The translations under genes were made by a program, and so were the position numbers. Source: Saccoglossus kowalevskii (Eukaryota > Hemichordata > Enteropneusta > Harrimaniidae). From it: 33,289 bases of DNA. The stretch is from positions 346,668-379,956 of the forward strand of contig NW_003109088.1 of the NCBI RefSeq assembly GCF_000003605.2, written 5' to 3'. Within the stretch, counting starts at the first letter, position 1; every line of letters begins with the position of its first letter. Shown here piece after piece: positions 12,301 through 24,300 of this stretch. A model generated the notes under the pieces. It worked only from the letters and a program-made list of their open reading frames with translations. It had not been told where the DNA came from and did no database searches.

Positions 12301-15300
12301 TCGTTATACACTGAGTCATACCAAAAAAAATAACACGCCGGTCTCACCCGTACGATTCCGAAAAATAGTATGTTTATAGACCAACAATCTTTTCATGGGT
12401 TGAATATCGCACCGCGTCCTGTTCGACGTGTACAACAAGTATAAAATACTGGTTTAATATGCGACATTTGAATAGCTAATAGAGAAAATTGAATATAATG
12501 TAACCACACGTTTATTAACAAACGAGAACCCTTCTAAAGTTTGAAGTGAATTCAAGTCATTATTGTGCTCACAAAATGACAGCCATGGCTTTGGAGAATA
12601 ACGCTATTGGGAAACTAGAATGCCTGCTTCCATGTAAACATGACCATTCCTAGGCCTGCTCTGAACCGAAACCTAACTATTCACTCTGTGAATTATGAAC
12701 ACATCTGTCATGAACATTTCATCAAAAGTTAAGTGATTTTGTCAACGTGTTCATTATCACGTGATACGAGAGTCTCTTGGCTGCAAGTGCCCACTTGGAC
12801 CGAACATTATTTCAGTATGATTTTAAATAATTAATAATGTATAAATTTAGCGAAGGAGTAATAAAACCGCCCGTCAATCAGTGAGTGCTATAGTCGGTGT
12901 ATTACTGTTTAAAAAAAAATGAGTGAAGCGGCCATTACAGAATTTCATTTCTGTTAATCAATATCTTGAATGTAGAGTTGCTATCAGGATATTTATATAA
13001 AGTCTGTAAGTATGACGTAAAATCAATGGTACTAAAACATATTTATTAAAGTATTATGAAATGCATGCAAACAAGGTGCATGGCATTATTACATATAAGA
13101 AAAGTTGTTTTGCGTCACGTAGTGTGGTTCATATTTAACTACTAGTATACCCGAAAATCGAACCATACACGGTGAGCAACTTTTTTTTCATCGAATCAAA
13201 GAAGATGAAAACTGGTTTGTAGTTGAAATGTGTTATTAGGGCTTGACTTGGTGAGAAAAAGCATACGCCATCGACGACGGTTGCGATTGAATTTCAACCA
13301 TTTAGTGAGCCATGGCCAAATTAGGATTATATTATATTGCTCACCGTTTAATATTCGTACATCCGTGACATGACCTTTCATGACAATTATATTACTGTAA
13401 TCAGTTGTAATTTTAAAAATACCCTTTGTCTGGATTTCCCACAGAAGCATTTCAAAAGAAAAATTCGTGTAAGTTGGATGACACCAAACTACACATTATT
13501 GAGTATTTAAAAAATACTTATTGTGTAATTTCTGTCTTTTGACAAGATCGGCAGAGTAAACTAATCTTATTACTGTCTTCAGTGGACGTTGTTGCTAAGA
13601 GACTGAGACTAAGTGATGTAGTTAACTATCTGATAAAGTACATACTAGTAGTTAAACTAAGGAAATGGATTTGTTGTGTCGGCAGTAGATATTTTGACAA
13701 TAATATAGAGTTTATTTTCTGTAAATATAACATGTAATTAAAAGTAAATACATATAAATGTAAAAATCATAAAATATCAACTCATCTCTGATTTTAAACG
13801 ATTTGCATAATAATTACACGGATATTATGTTTTAGAACAGATTTGGATATAAAACAAATGTGAGTCAGATATAGTAGTGTGATTAAAGAATTCTTATGTG
13901 GTGGATTACGGGTTGATTTTCACTCATTCGCCTAAATACTGTCTGCCAAATTCTGTGAGCATGTACACAGAGAATCGCTTGGTCCGGGTTTGGACTTAGT
14001 ACGCAGATTTGGACTCGTATGTCTTCCATCATTTGTTTAGATTTGAGCTTACCGCCCACGCGGCATGCGATTTAACATTACTGGAAACGCGAGTGCCCCG
14101 GGCAACGTGTGCGTAGATTTCATGGAGTCCTAGTCTTTCCCAGTAGCCGTCGAGTCTTGCCAATCAAAGCATGTCTAATGACGTCCGTAGTATAATTGAT
14201 GGCCACGGGGTGCATACATCTACTTCGGAATATGAAAATCATAGTACAGAGCAACGGTTACGACTGGAATCATTTGTGGCGGTTGTCGAGAAAAATAATA
14301 TCAGTTTCAGAGGGGGAGAGATAATTGTACGAGTCCTGTGGGGAGAAGGAAATTCTCTCGAGATTTTCTTGATGCGTCAAATGTACAATACTGGTTCACA
14401 AGGGAAATTACATACATATTGCATGTCTCTGAATTTAAAAGTATTGCATTAGTTATGGTGAGCGTTCCATGTTTCTTAATATTTTAGATTAATTCAATTG
14501 TAGGTAGCTGTAATACAACTGATAAAAGCACATGGCTCGAAATGTCGTCAGTGATTATTAATTCAAAGCCCTGCATTCGCCTCACAGCGCGTGCGTTCGA
14601 ATTTTGCGTAAACAAATAAACTATCTTACACGCTATGGGTCCCGTAGTACGGTGCGACGACCGTAGCGCTTTAATCGCGCTCAATAACGCATTCAAAAAA
14701 TTTATTTTAGTCATGGGATACGCCCTGCCACCGACAACTTGGTTTCTACCGAACGCTCCCGGGAGGGGGTTCGGATCCAAATGGGTGGGCGGTACAGAAA
14801 ACACGTGGGTGTTATAGTTTCATTTTGGATAAAATCGAGTAATGTGCGTTACGTGTTTAGGGTTAGCAAACCAACCATTTTCAGAAAAAAAGCGTTGATC
14901 CATGGCGCTCATTTTGCGAGTACGAAATTTCAAAAACACTTTTTATGCTAGCGATGCATTAAAAACGTGACACTATTAGCACTACGCATAACTTTTTAAA
15001 AAACTTCAACCAATGTCAAATTGTGTCGATTTGTTATTGTGATTCGTATTTCAAATTTAAAAAACAATTTACTACGAGTCTCGACCCCACTCAGCTCTTA
15101 GATATTCGCTGTGCAGATCACTTAGTAACGCTAGTACTGGCGTCAGAATTCGACCTGTTTGTTACTTTGACTACCGTCTCAATTTCCGCCGTGCCACATC
15201 CATCATATTGATGCAATCTGATGCACCACTGCGGTGTGAATGGAAAAGGGGCTCTAAATTACTTTAAATTGGCAACGCGTTTTAACTGTCAGTTAATACA

Positions 15301-18300
15301 TGTGTCGTCACCTGCGCACGCGCGGGAATTGAGTCCCAAACAAAACACGCTAAAAACGCACGCAAAGGTTCATGGGTAAACGCTTGTTTGTAAACAATGA
15401 CACGCTATGGCCGTCTGACGCATGCGCAGGTGGGGACTCCCCCGCTTTAAATGTTTGAACACGTCCGGCATATTTGAACAGTATCACGAATTGTTGCACG
15501 AAGTTCATCGTATATGTGTTGTGAAATCATGGCAGTGAACTACAGATAATCTTTCGAGTGTATGTAGTCACATTGATCTTACTACAAGTGTATGGGAAAT
15601 TACAAACATCCGATTCAGATTTTTAAAAAATCCATTGAATTTGGCCTTGAATCGAAAATGCGAGGCCTTTTTCGCATGTTACAATTTAGATGTTTCAGTG
15701 TACAAAGTACTAGCATCCGAACTCGTATCTTTCTTCTACGGTGCTAGTCAATCTCGGGGGGGGGGGGGTAGCTGAGTACTGCCGTTTGTGCATACAGCTA
15801 ACCCAGCCATGATTGTCTTGGCACTATCAAATCCAGGGGGAGGCACTCATTACTTTTACATTTTTTTTTTGCCTGAAATTTTACACTTCCATGGTTTGAG
15901 GGCACATGTATTCATAGCGCAATTCAGAGAAACCAATTTTAGTTGAAAATTGGCGGTTTTCAAGAAAATGTTGACATCAAGTCTGATGATGAGCGGAACA
16001 CTTCTCCAAATGTTCATGAAGGTGACCGCGTCATAACACCCGGCCATCAGCCTAAATCGCGTATGGGCTCGATCACGCTCACGTCCAAGTCATTCGACAC
16101 ATCTTAAAATTAATCTTTGATCATTTGCAGTTTGATTCATTGAGGATCACTAATTAGTAATACTTCAAGTATCTGGATTATGAATTTTGAAATGTCCGTA
16201 CACGGTGCATTGTGGTATACCCAGACCTTGAAACTAAGTCGTCCCCACCCATTGGAACCATATTCGCTAGAAATGTACCACAATCGGTAAAATTTGACTC
16301 GAAGTTCAGTTCAAACACTTGAAAATGGAAAATAATTCAGTTGAAAAAATAATAGGAACATTTTTTTCTGTGAATCATTTAAATAAATATACTCAAAATT
16401 ACCTATATTGCTTTCGTGGTCGTGATACCCGTGCGGGACACATTTTATTTTAATAAAAATGCAATATGGACGAAAACATTTATTGTTTAATATTGTTGTT
16501 CGGTACTCCATACTGTAGACTATGAGTTATCATCAACTAAAAATGTTTGCAAGACACTTAGCAGTATTTGTTAGATGAAGAATCAAAACCACAAGTACGC
16601 ATGTGCAGTAATTATTATGGTACGTACCAAAACACCCAGTGCCCATGCGTATTAGAGTTTTCAGTTCATCATAAACCATAGTTTAATGTAGTCATCAATA
16701 TACACTACAATATTAAAATTATTAAAATGTTCTCATCCGATATTGCATCTTCTAAGTTTCTAGACAGATTAGTGTGTGTTTTTTTACTATGATTTTTCTC
16801 GTAGGATTCTAATTGCTGTTCTTTGCAATTTGTGCTCATATTACATGAACAATTCCAAGAACTGTAAAATGATACGATACACGCAGTATGCGAAAAGAAA
16901 CACAAAACTCCGGGCTCGACTATCCTGATGTAACCCATCGACGGCTGTCAAAAACAGCGATATCTTCAAGAACAAAGATCAAATTTAGTCTAAGCTGGTT
17001 GTGGTAAATTCTACCTTTTGAATTCCAGCTGTCAGGATCACCAGGATTACTTGTCGGCGTCAGAGCACATTCATTCATTTTTTCAGCCTCAGGTTCTTTT
17101 TGTGAAATCTGGGAAGGCAAAATCTTTACTAAACTAAAAGGACATAAATAATGTAATAATGGACATAAAGCTGTGGTCATTTTAACGTTTTATAAAAGTA
17201 GATTTCGATAGATCGAAGTAGATGTTAGAATTCAAATTGACCAATCCGAAACTGATATTGTGACATCAGCGTTAGTTCTAGTTAACATTAAAGAGCTTGT
17301 TAAACATTGACCAATCAGCAAACGCCTCATTTTGAATATGAGGGCGGTCGTAGTTTCTACGTCACGTGAAAGCATGCGCGCGCATTATGGGCGTGGACAA
17401 TATTTAACCCGTGAGCCAATCACTATAATTGAATTTGAATGAATACTGATGATCGGCTTCAGTCCCAGCTTTGTGCATATCACTGTAAATAGCACCTGTG
17501 TTCCAAAATATTCGTATGGGAATACATTTCAATGCTCACACTGATTTACATGGGATTATTTCGGTTATAGTTCGGAAGGATTATATTTTTCTATTTCTGC
17601 CGTCGAACGAATGTATAGCGAATGGTGAGCACAATTCGGTGGGTCCAATTCTGCTCAACAAGTCAAATAAATGAATCCTTGTCATAAATGTTGGGAGAAA
17701 TTTCATCCATGAAATAGAGAATCACTCACACTTTGATTAGAAAAGGGCGGATGTGAGATTCAGCTGCTATTCCTAAAGTCAGGAAATTCTTTAATAGATC
17801 CCCCCACTCGTTTTCAAATGGTTAACACTTAATCTGTCTCGAGAAACCTGACAATTGTAATCACCGTATATACATTTGGAAAATAAAATGTTTTGCTTTC
17901 GCCACAGTTGGTCGGATTTTCCCGCCCACTCCGTGATTAGCCTGAGTTCGATCTCCGGAAAATCGTTACATCCAAATACAGTTGAACATGGTTGCTTCAG
18001 ACATGTAATTGCCGCCGCTATGTATTACTTCACACTGTTCACGTACGTGTGTACATGCTGTCAGTTCACACAGCTAAATATCAACAAAGTTGTACTGACC
18101 GAGCACGTCATTCTTTACGCAGACTACGTCATCACTTTGCGTTGAAAAAAAAACAACATCACCATCTCAGTCATAGCCCGTTATAGATGATAATTTAATA
18201 ACCAATAGAAACTCTCTCAAGTACTACATTGCTTTTCACTGGGTTTCGGAACAACCATATTCAAAACCCATTGAGAATTGAACATATCGCGAATGCGCAT

Positions 18301-21300
18301 GTTCTTCGAAATACTGGTATGTACTATTAATTCAAAGCGTACGCGTAGTTCATTAGTTCAACACACGAATACGTTGCGCGTCAGCAGAACGTTTATATCA
18401 TTCTTTATGTATACAACACAAGTTATCATATTGCATCTGGTAGAGATTGATATGCAAATAAATATATTAATATGCAAACTTGAATTGCAATAGTAAAAAG
18501 ATAATAGTAACTCAGTAATGGGCGGTGGGCGTCAAATTCCGTTCTACGCTTCGTAATAGACCCTAGTCCAACAGAACGCGTCGGGGCGACGACCACCTGA
18601 AACATCTTTAAAATATAATCTTACAGTTGTACGGCGCTTCAATTAAATCATTGATTGTCGTCTGTGTATGTACACACAACGATGTTCAATTTTTGTACTA
18701 TACAAACGAGTTGATTGACGGGACTGTTTCATAATACCGGTATTCGAATGAGACCCCGTGATCTGACCTTTTACCGCATAACGAGAGCTGCGGGGATAAA
18801 CAGACATTATCCGTATATAAACACTCGCTAATGACAACCACAGAGCTCTGAAAGGTTGTCATACACCAGTAGATTCACTACTAATCCAAATCTTAATTAA
18901 TTCAAGTCACGCAACACCAATCTTGTTCTTCTAAATAACCGCTGTATGCCGTTATAATGATGTGTCGGATATGTGTGTGTGTGTTTAGGGATCCGTAAGG
19001 CGGTGTCACCCCTGTGCAATGCTGATAATGTATTCTCTCTATTTTCTTTCCCAGATTACGGCACTAGAGGGCCACCATCATTTTATACACGAGGACCTTC
19101 CCCAGCATCGGCGGAAAAGGAGTATTGATCATATCGAATTATTACAACAAGATCCAGCGGTAAGACATCCTTTTTCATTCGAAAAACAAGATTCTGAGTA
19201 AAATTAAAGACCACTCACGCCATTTATTCTTCGCGCAACTTTAAATTTGGTGAAGTGATGAAACATATTTATTATTATTATTTTTCAAAATCAGGCTATA
19301 GAATGAAATTAAAATATAAAATAACGGTCTACAATTCGATGGCGAAAACTGTCGTCGCGACGTTCTGCATGTTATTTGTCTCACTTCTTAAAAATAATTT
19401 CTCCACATAAAAAATGTTGCTTTAATACTCCAAGTGAACAGTTGCTATAAATATTAAAGATTGCCATGGGATTTTTATCAATTTTCTCAAGAAGTATGCT
19501 TCAACTGTGGAGATATTCGTTTTAAGTCGCCGCTAATATAACATGCGGAATGAAATGAACACGCGTGGTAATTGGAAATACTAGAACAAGAGTTGTTGAA
19601 GGACAAATAGACAAAACTGTTAGGCAAAACTGTTTTATAAGATTATCACCCCCCCCCTAGCAAGACTGTCGTGGAGTGGCGAAATATACAGAAGGAAAAA
19701 GAAGGTTGATTAGGTTAAATGACAAATAATACTACCCAGAAATATCATCGAAATTACGATGAGTTATCAGAAAATTCTGGTGATGATGATTTTGTCTAAC
19801 GTAAATAATGAAAATCTGAAATTCCACTAGATTACGATCAAGGTAATACACGCAAAATGTAACATTAAGCGGAGACTGATATTAGGTTGGCCCAAACCCA
19901 CTCATATATGCAGAATAATGAAACTCGGATATGGAATTACTTTTGTATCAGTCTCGATCGGATTATTTTGGTTACATATACTGCATAATTAAGTTTACTG
20001 TACACAGTATGAATGGAACCATATATATACTTTCGCTGTTTTGTCTTATCCAGCTATTTGTGTGTTGTTTGTGTGTCCATGGAAAGAAAATGCTAACACT
20101 TTGACGAATCTGTTTCTATTTCTATTTTTCTATTTTTTCACCACAAAAATCTTGTCGGCTCAGCAGGGTTTAAAGAGTCTTCACAGTCTTTGATACAAGT
20201 ATTACACAATATGACTAACACATTAAATTGTAATGCATGAGAATTCGAGAAAGAAAGGAAAAAACGAGTGGGCACACTCAATCATGATTGAGTTGGACGT
20301 GTTGGTTTTATCAAGAGACTATACATGTTTCTATAAATAAAGTTATTAGTGACGGTACATACGCTAAATTTAGTGAACACATGATGAAATATTGGCCTAT
20401 ATAAAAAAAGAGATTAGATCTGATCAGTAGAATTTTTGAATTATATGCCTCTCGTAGCAGCGATGTGTCGAACAACATAATTAAACACATGTCGGCCTGT
20501 TAGACGCACAAACGCGTTGTTTCCTGCCTACGTCAAAAGTTGTTAATACACGTGTATGGAAATGTATCACGGTGTTCATGTATCAACATAGCGTCTCTGA
20601 CATTTCACTTTGTAATTCCTCAGCTTCTGAGAGCGAGGTTATTTGTAGTTATTTTGGCGATCGCCACTGTGTCTGCGGAAGTACTATGAGAAATTGCATG
20701 ATGGGAGTGAAAAGTCTTTTGATCAGTAAAACAATTTTAGAAAAGTGAAAACTAAAGTGACTGTGAAATAAAAGTTGGTTTTAAATAATAAAATTTGGAT
20801 GTAATAATGAAAGGAAATTGAACTGGTATGAAAGGGCAGTAAATGTAGCCAGAATGCAAGGTCAGAATCCGGAGTCAAAATACGTCACAATACATCCATC
20901 TAGGCGGTTGCAAAGTGTCAACAACTATGGATGAGGTAATAGACTTCGTTTGCAGTTTGAGTGAATGGCCGGGGAGAAAAATTCATGCAAATTTTGTGCT
21001 TCAGTAACAGTATTTGCTACTTTTTTGTGCAATGGAAATTAATACAAGAAATGCTGCCAAAAGACATGTCCTTCTAGTAACAAAACAACCTTGGGACGTT
21101 TATCTTGAGAAATTGAGAAGACGAAAATCCCTTGGGACTGTCGTTGTGAGACAAAAGACATGCTTCGCCAGGGTATCAAGGTTATTTTGATTTATGGAAG
21201 AGCAAAGTTCAATGTCATTGGCACAGTAATGACGTTTTTAGAGGGGTGACTCGCTCGAAGTATTCACCTTGACTCCGGACTTTTCATTCGGGTTTATACA

Positions 21301-24300
21301 ACACTTACTTGTTACAATGTGAATGAGGGGTTTATTGTCAAAATATATACAGGTGCTTGTATGCCTATTGAAACTATACAAAATTCGACCAATGCACATC
21401 CGTTTCATGTGTTAAAAGAACATTGTGATGTTCTCATGGAATTGTTAAATCTTGGTATCATTCCCAACTGTCACCAAACTGTACGTTTTGACGACTCTAT
21501 GCATTTCTGGGACTTGTAATAATTTTCTGGAAACTGCATAGCAAATCACATATTTTCCTTATTAATTGTTCATAGTTTTTCTAAATGTCAGTTTTTATTG
21601 TTCATAATTATTTACAGTAATAACATATTTTTCCGATTATGTGCATGACAGCTTTGCCCACACACAATAAGACAGGATGATATGTACGGATATGTGTGAG
21701 TATGTTTCATGGGTTAATAGGTCACTCCTTTGCTTCAATTCCAACTACATCTCTGGAAATATCACTTGCTGTTTATCATCCATATTTTGACATCCCACAA
21801 TGTGTCGATTGCGTATCTGGAAATTCTAACTACTATTTCGCAAAATTTGACCAGCCTTGCTGCTACCAGTAATTTAAGTCAACTCCCATATTATCCTTCA
21901 CAGTGAATGTTAATGCAGATATATTGTAAATTACACAGAGGTAACATTACAATACATTTCCCTTCACATTCCCCTTTATTACATAACAATCTTTGAGCTG
22001 AGGCAGTTATGGTTCTACAACCATCACCAGTTCTCTTGTATTCACCGAAACATGTTTGAGTTAAGTTCACGGGGGTATCAAGCAAAGCCGGGTCATGCAT
22101 GCATATTTCACCAACATGAAGAATCCCATTCCTGGCTTAGGAATAGAAGTTGGATATGGATATGTTTAAATAATTTGTTTTGATATTTCATCTTTATAGA
22201 AATATTAAGAGATCATTTTTCATACTTAGTAAAATAAAACTCGTGTTTTAGCCGCAACGAACAGAGCTGTATTCGTTTGATGGGATACTGAACAAATCGA
22301 ATGCGCATGCGTCCCAATCTTACCTATACGTACTGGCGTTCTGTGGTTTTATTTTACTTTTTCGGCATTTTTTGTTTTATTGTAAAAACCGCACATAGAC
22401 ATTACCAACTATCAAAGGAAGTCTCCTTCAAATCTCACAATTTCGAACGGCCACTCAGAATGCGTGTTTCAAACAATAAATTTGTATCGGAAGTAAAGTG
22501 TTCTCTAATTGGATGAGTAATTTAAATGGGAAACGCTCTAACTGGCTAAAGTTGAAATGACACAAAATGCTCGCTTCATCTGATTATTGTGGGGATTGTA
22601 TAATGCGGGTATCCCAACTATACATTGTTTTTTTTTTATACGGACGGAACTCACTTACCGACCGCCCGGACTATGTCATGACGTCACTGTGACAGCCAGG
22701 GGAATTGTAAGCACTTTGCAATACGAATCAGCCTTAATTGTCATTTGAATTCGCTAACGGCCACTATCACTTTGGTGTTTAATTTGGTCCAGTTTCAGCT
22801 GATAACTAAAATGATTCGCGATGTGTAGCTTCCAACCATGTCCTAGCTGAGTCGACAACATCACGTTTATCTTCGTTTTTTTTGTCGTCGTTCGTGTCAC
22901 GATATAATATTGTAGCACAGTACTTCTATATAGAGGATAGGAAGACTATGATTGTAGATGTTATTGCGCGAGTTCAGAGTCTAGTCACGCGATGAGCCAG
23001 CACACAATAACTCAATTTTGACGCGGGAATTAAGTTGTTCCCTGTACCTATTGAAGTCGGTAGAAAATAATTAATAACTTAACTAATTGTTTTGAAATTA
23101 TGAACCCCACTTGTATGAATATTGACCAATTTACAATCCAGAATGGCCATTAAACTATAAGGGTTTAATACTATAGGAAAACGTCATGGAAACACTCTCT
23201 TTTATTAGTTTATTTTCATTTTAAATTAATTGATGGATCTTTTCGCCGGCAAAATATCTATAATTTGTAACGCTTTTAAAATGGCCGTATTGTTTACAAA
23301 GTTACGAATCCACCGTCAATATAACAAGTTAGTAATTCACCGTTGTATTAAAGGTATATGACCGGCGTATCGCAGAACGGTGGGACCGACTGATGGTTGG
23401 TACAGACTCATTCGTTTTCTCGCTTTGATAGTAAATGCCACCTCACGCAGAATCAATAATTCAATTCACGTTATACAAACTCTATATGCTATGTTAGGCT
23501 GAGAAAGCTGACAATACAAATAGGACACGGATAAACGGAGTACGTTGTACAGTGTCATCAACACCCGCGCCAGCACGTTTGCACGTGAAACTACATATAG
23601 TAACTCGTGCTCGTTTTGTTGGTCGATGAAGTATAGCAATGTTTGTTTCAGTCGATAGGCAACATGGGCCGCAGGCGTACACAACGCTTCAGCGTGATCA
23701 GCGTAGTGTTCATAACGTCACGTCACGTCGCGTCACGTGTTCAATGCGGGTTCCCGTTCGACGTATACAGCGTGTGTTGAAGGGCGGCAGTCGTCGTGAC
23801 GCGTCCTGTTCGATATGGGACTCATAGCGACGTATACAACGCGGGTAAAATACATTATTTATTTACATGAAATTCAAACACGCGCTGCGCGACGACCACC
23901 GCGCTTTAAGTGTATTGTTTGTTTCCACAAACATGACGGAAATAAATACAGCTACCTTTGCTCACAAGTCCTACATGAAAACAGATATCTCTTGGGTACT
24001 TACTTGCTGATTAATACGAGGTGCATATTATGTTTTAATCTCAATACACGCATCACTCTCTTTCCTATGTAAAGTATACGTATTCCGAAAGGTTGCCATG
24101 CAAGTATGACGAGATTATGAAATCGTACACGGTTGTAACATCTTGAGAGAGCTAGACATGTCTTGATCTGATTGCCAACTCCTCGAAAAGAAAACAACGA
24201 AAATTGCTCCAATTTGAGATTGATAATTAACAAATCCATTAAAAACACATTTCAGGCGCGTATGGTACAACTTGAAAAAAATGTTGATATTGTACGATAT

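Larger units (their letters stand above)
6325..19054 (+). other. PCSK2 intron 1 (12.7 kb)
   Basis: Donor is gtaaga and acceptor cccag. No additional exon of the PCSK2 reading frame and no intact transposon gene is visible. It contains a 43-bp tandem repeat, two poly-G tracts, diverged direct repeats around 11-12 kb, one MITE-like element, X-box and CRE sites, and a CCAAT-rich cluster near 17.3 kb. Short ORFs here lack recognisable domains. Confidence 0.85.

Noticed and set aside
13489-13526. Hairpin-like tacaca...tgtgta sequence
   Set aside because: The stem is broken by a large asymmetric internal loop and is very AT-rich. Not persuasive as a microRNA precursor.
14484-14804. 106-codon minus-strand ORF overlapping a 60-codon plus-strand ORF in a GC-richer patch
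   Set aside because: Neither translation resembles a known protein. Lower stop density from local GC content explains both, though an old element fragment is possible.
21319-21519. 66-codon plus-strand ORF with protein-like composition
   Set aside because: No domain recognised, no PC2 similarity, and no flanking splice pair in phase with exons 2 and 3.
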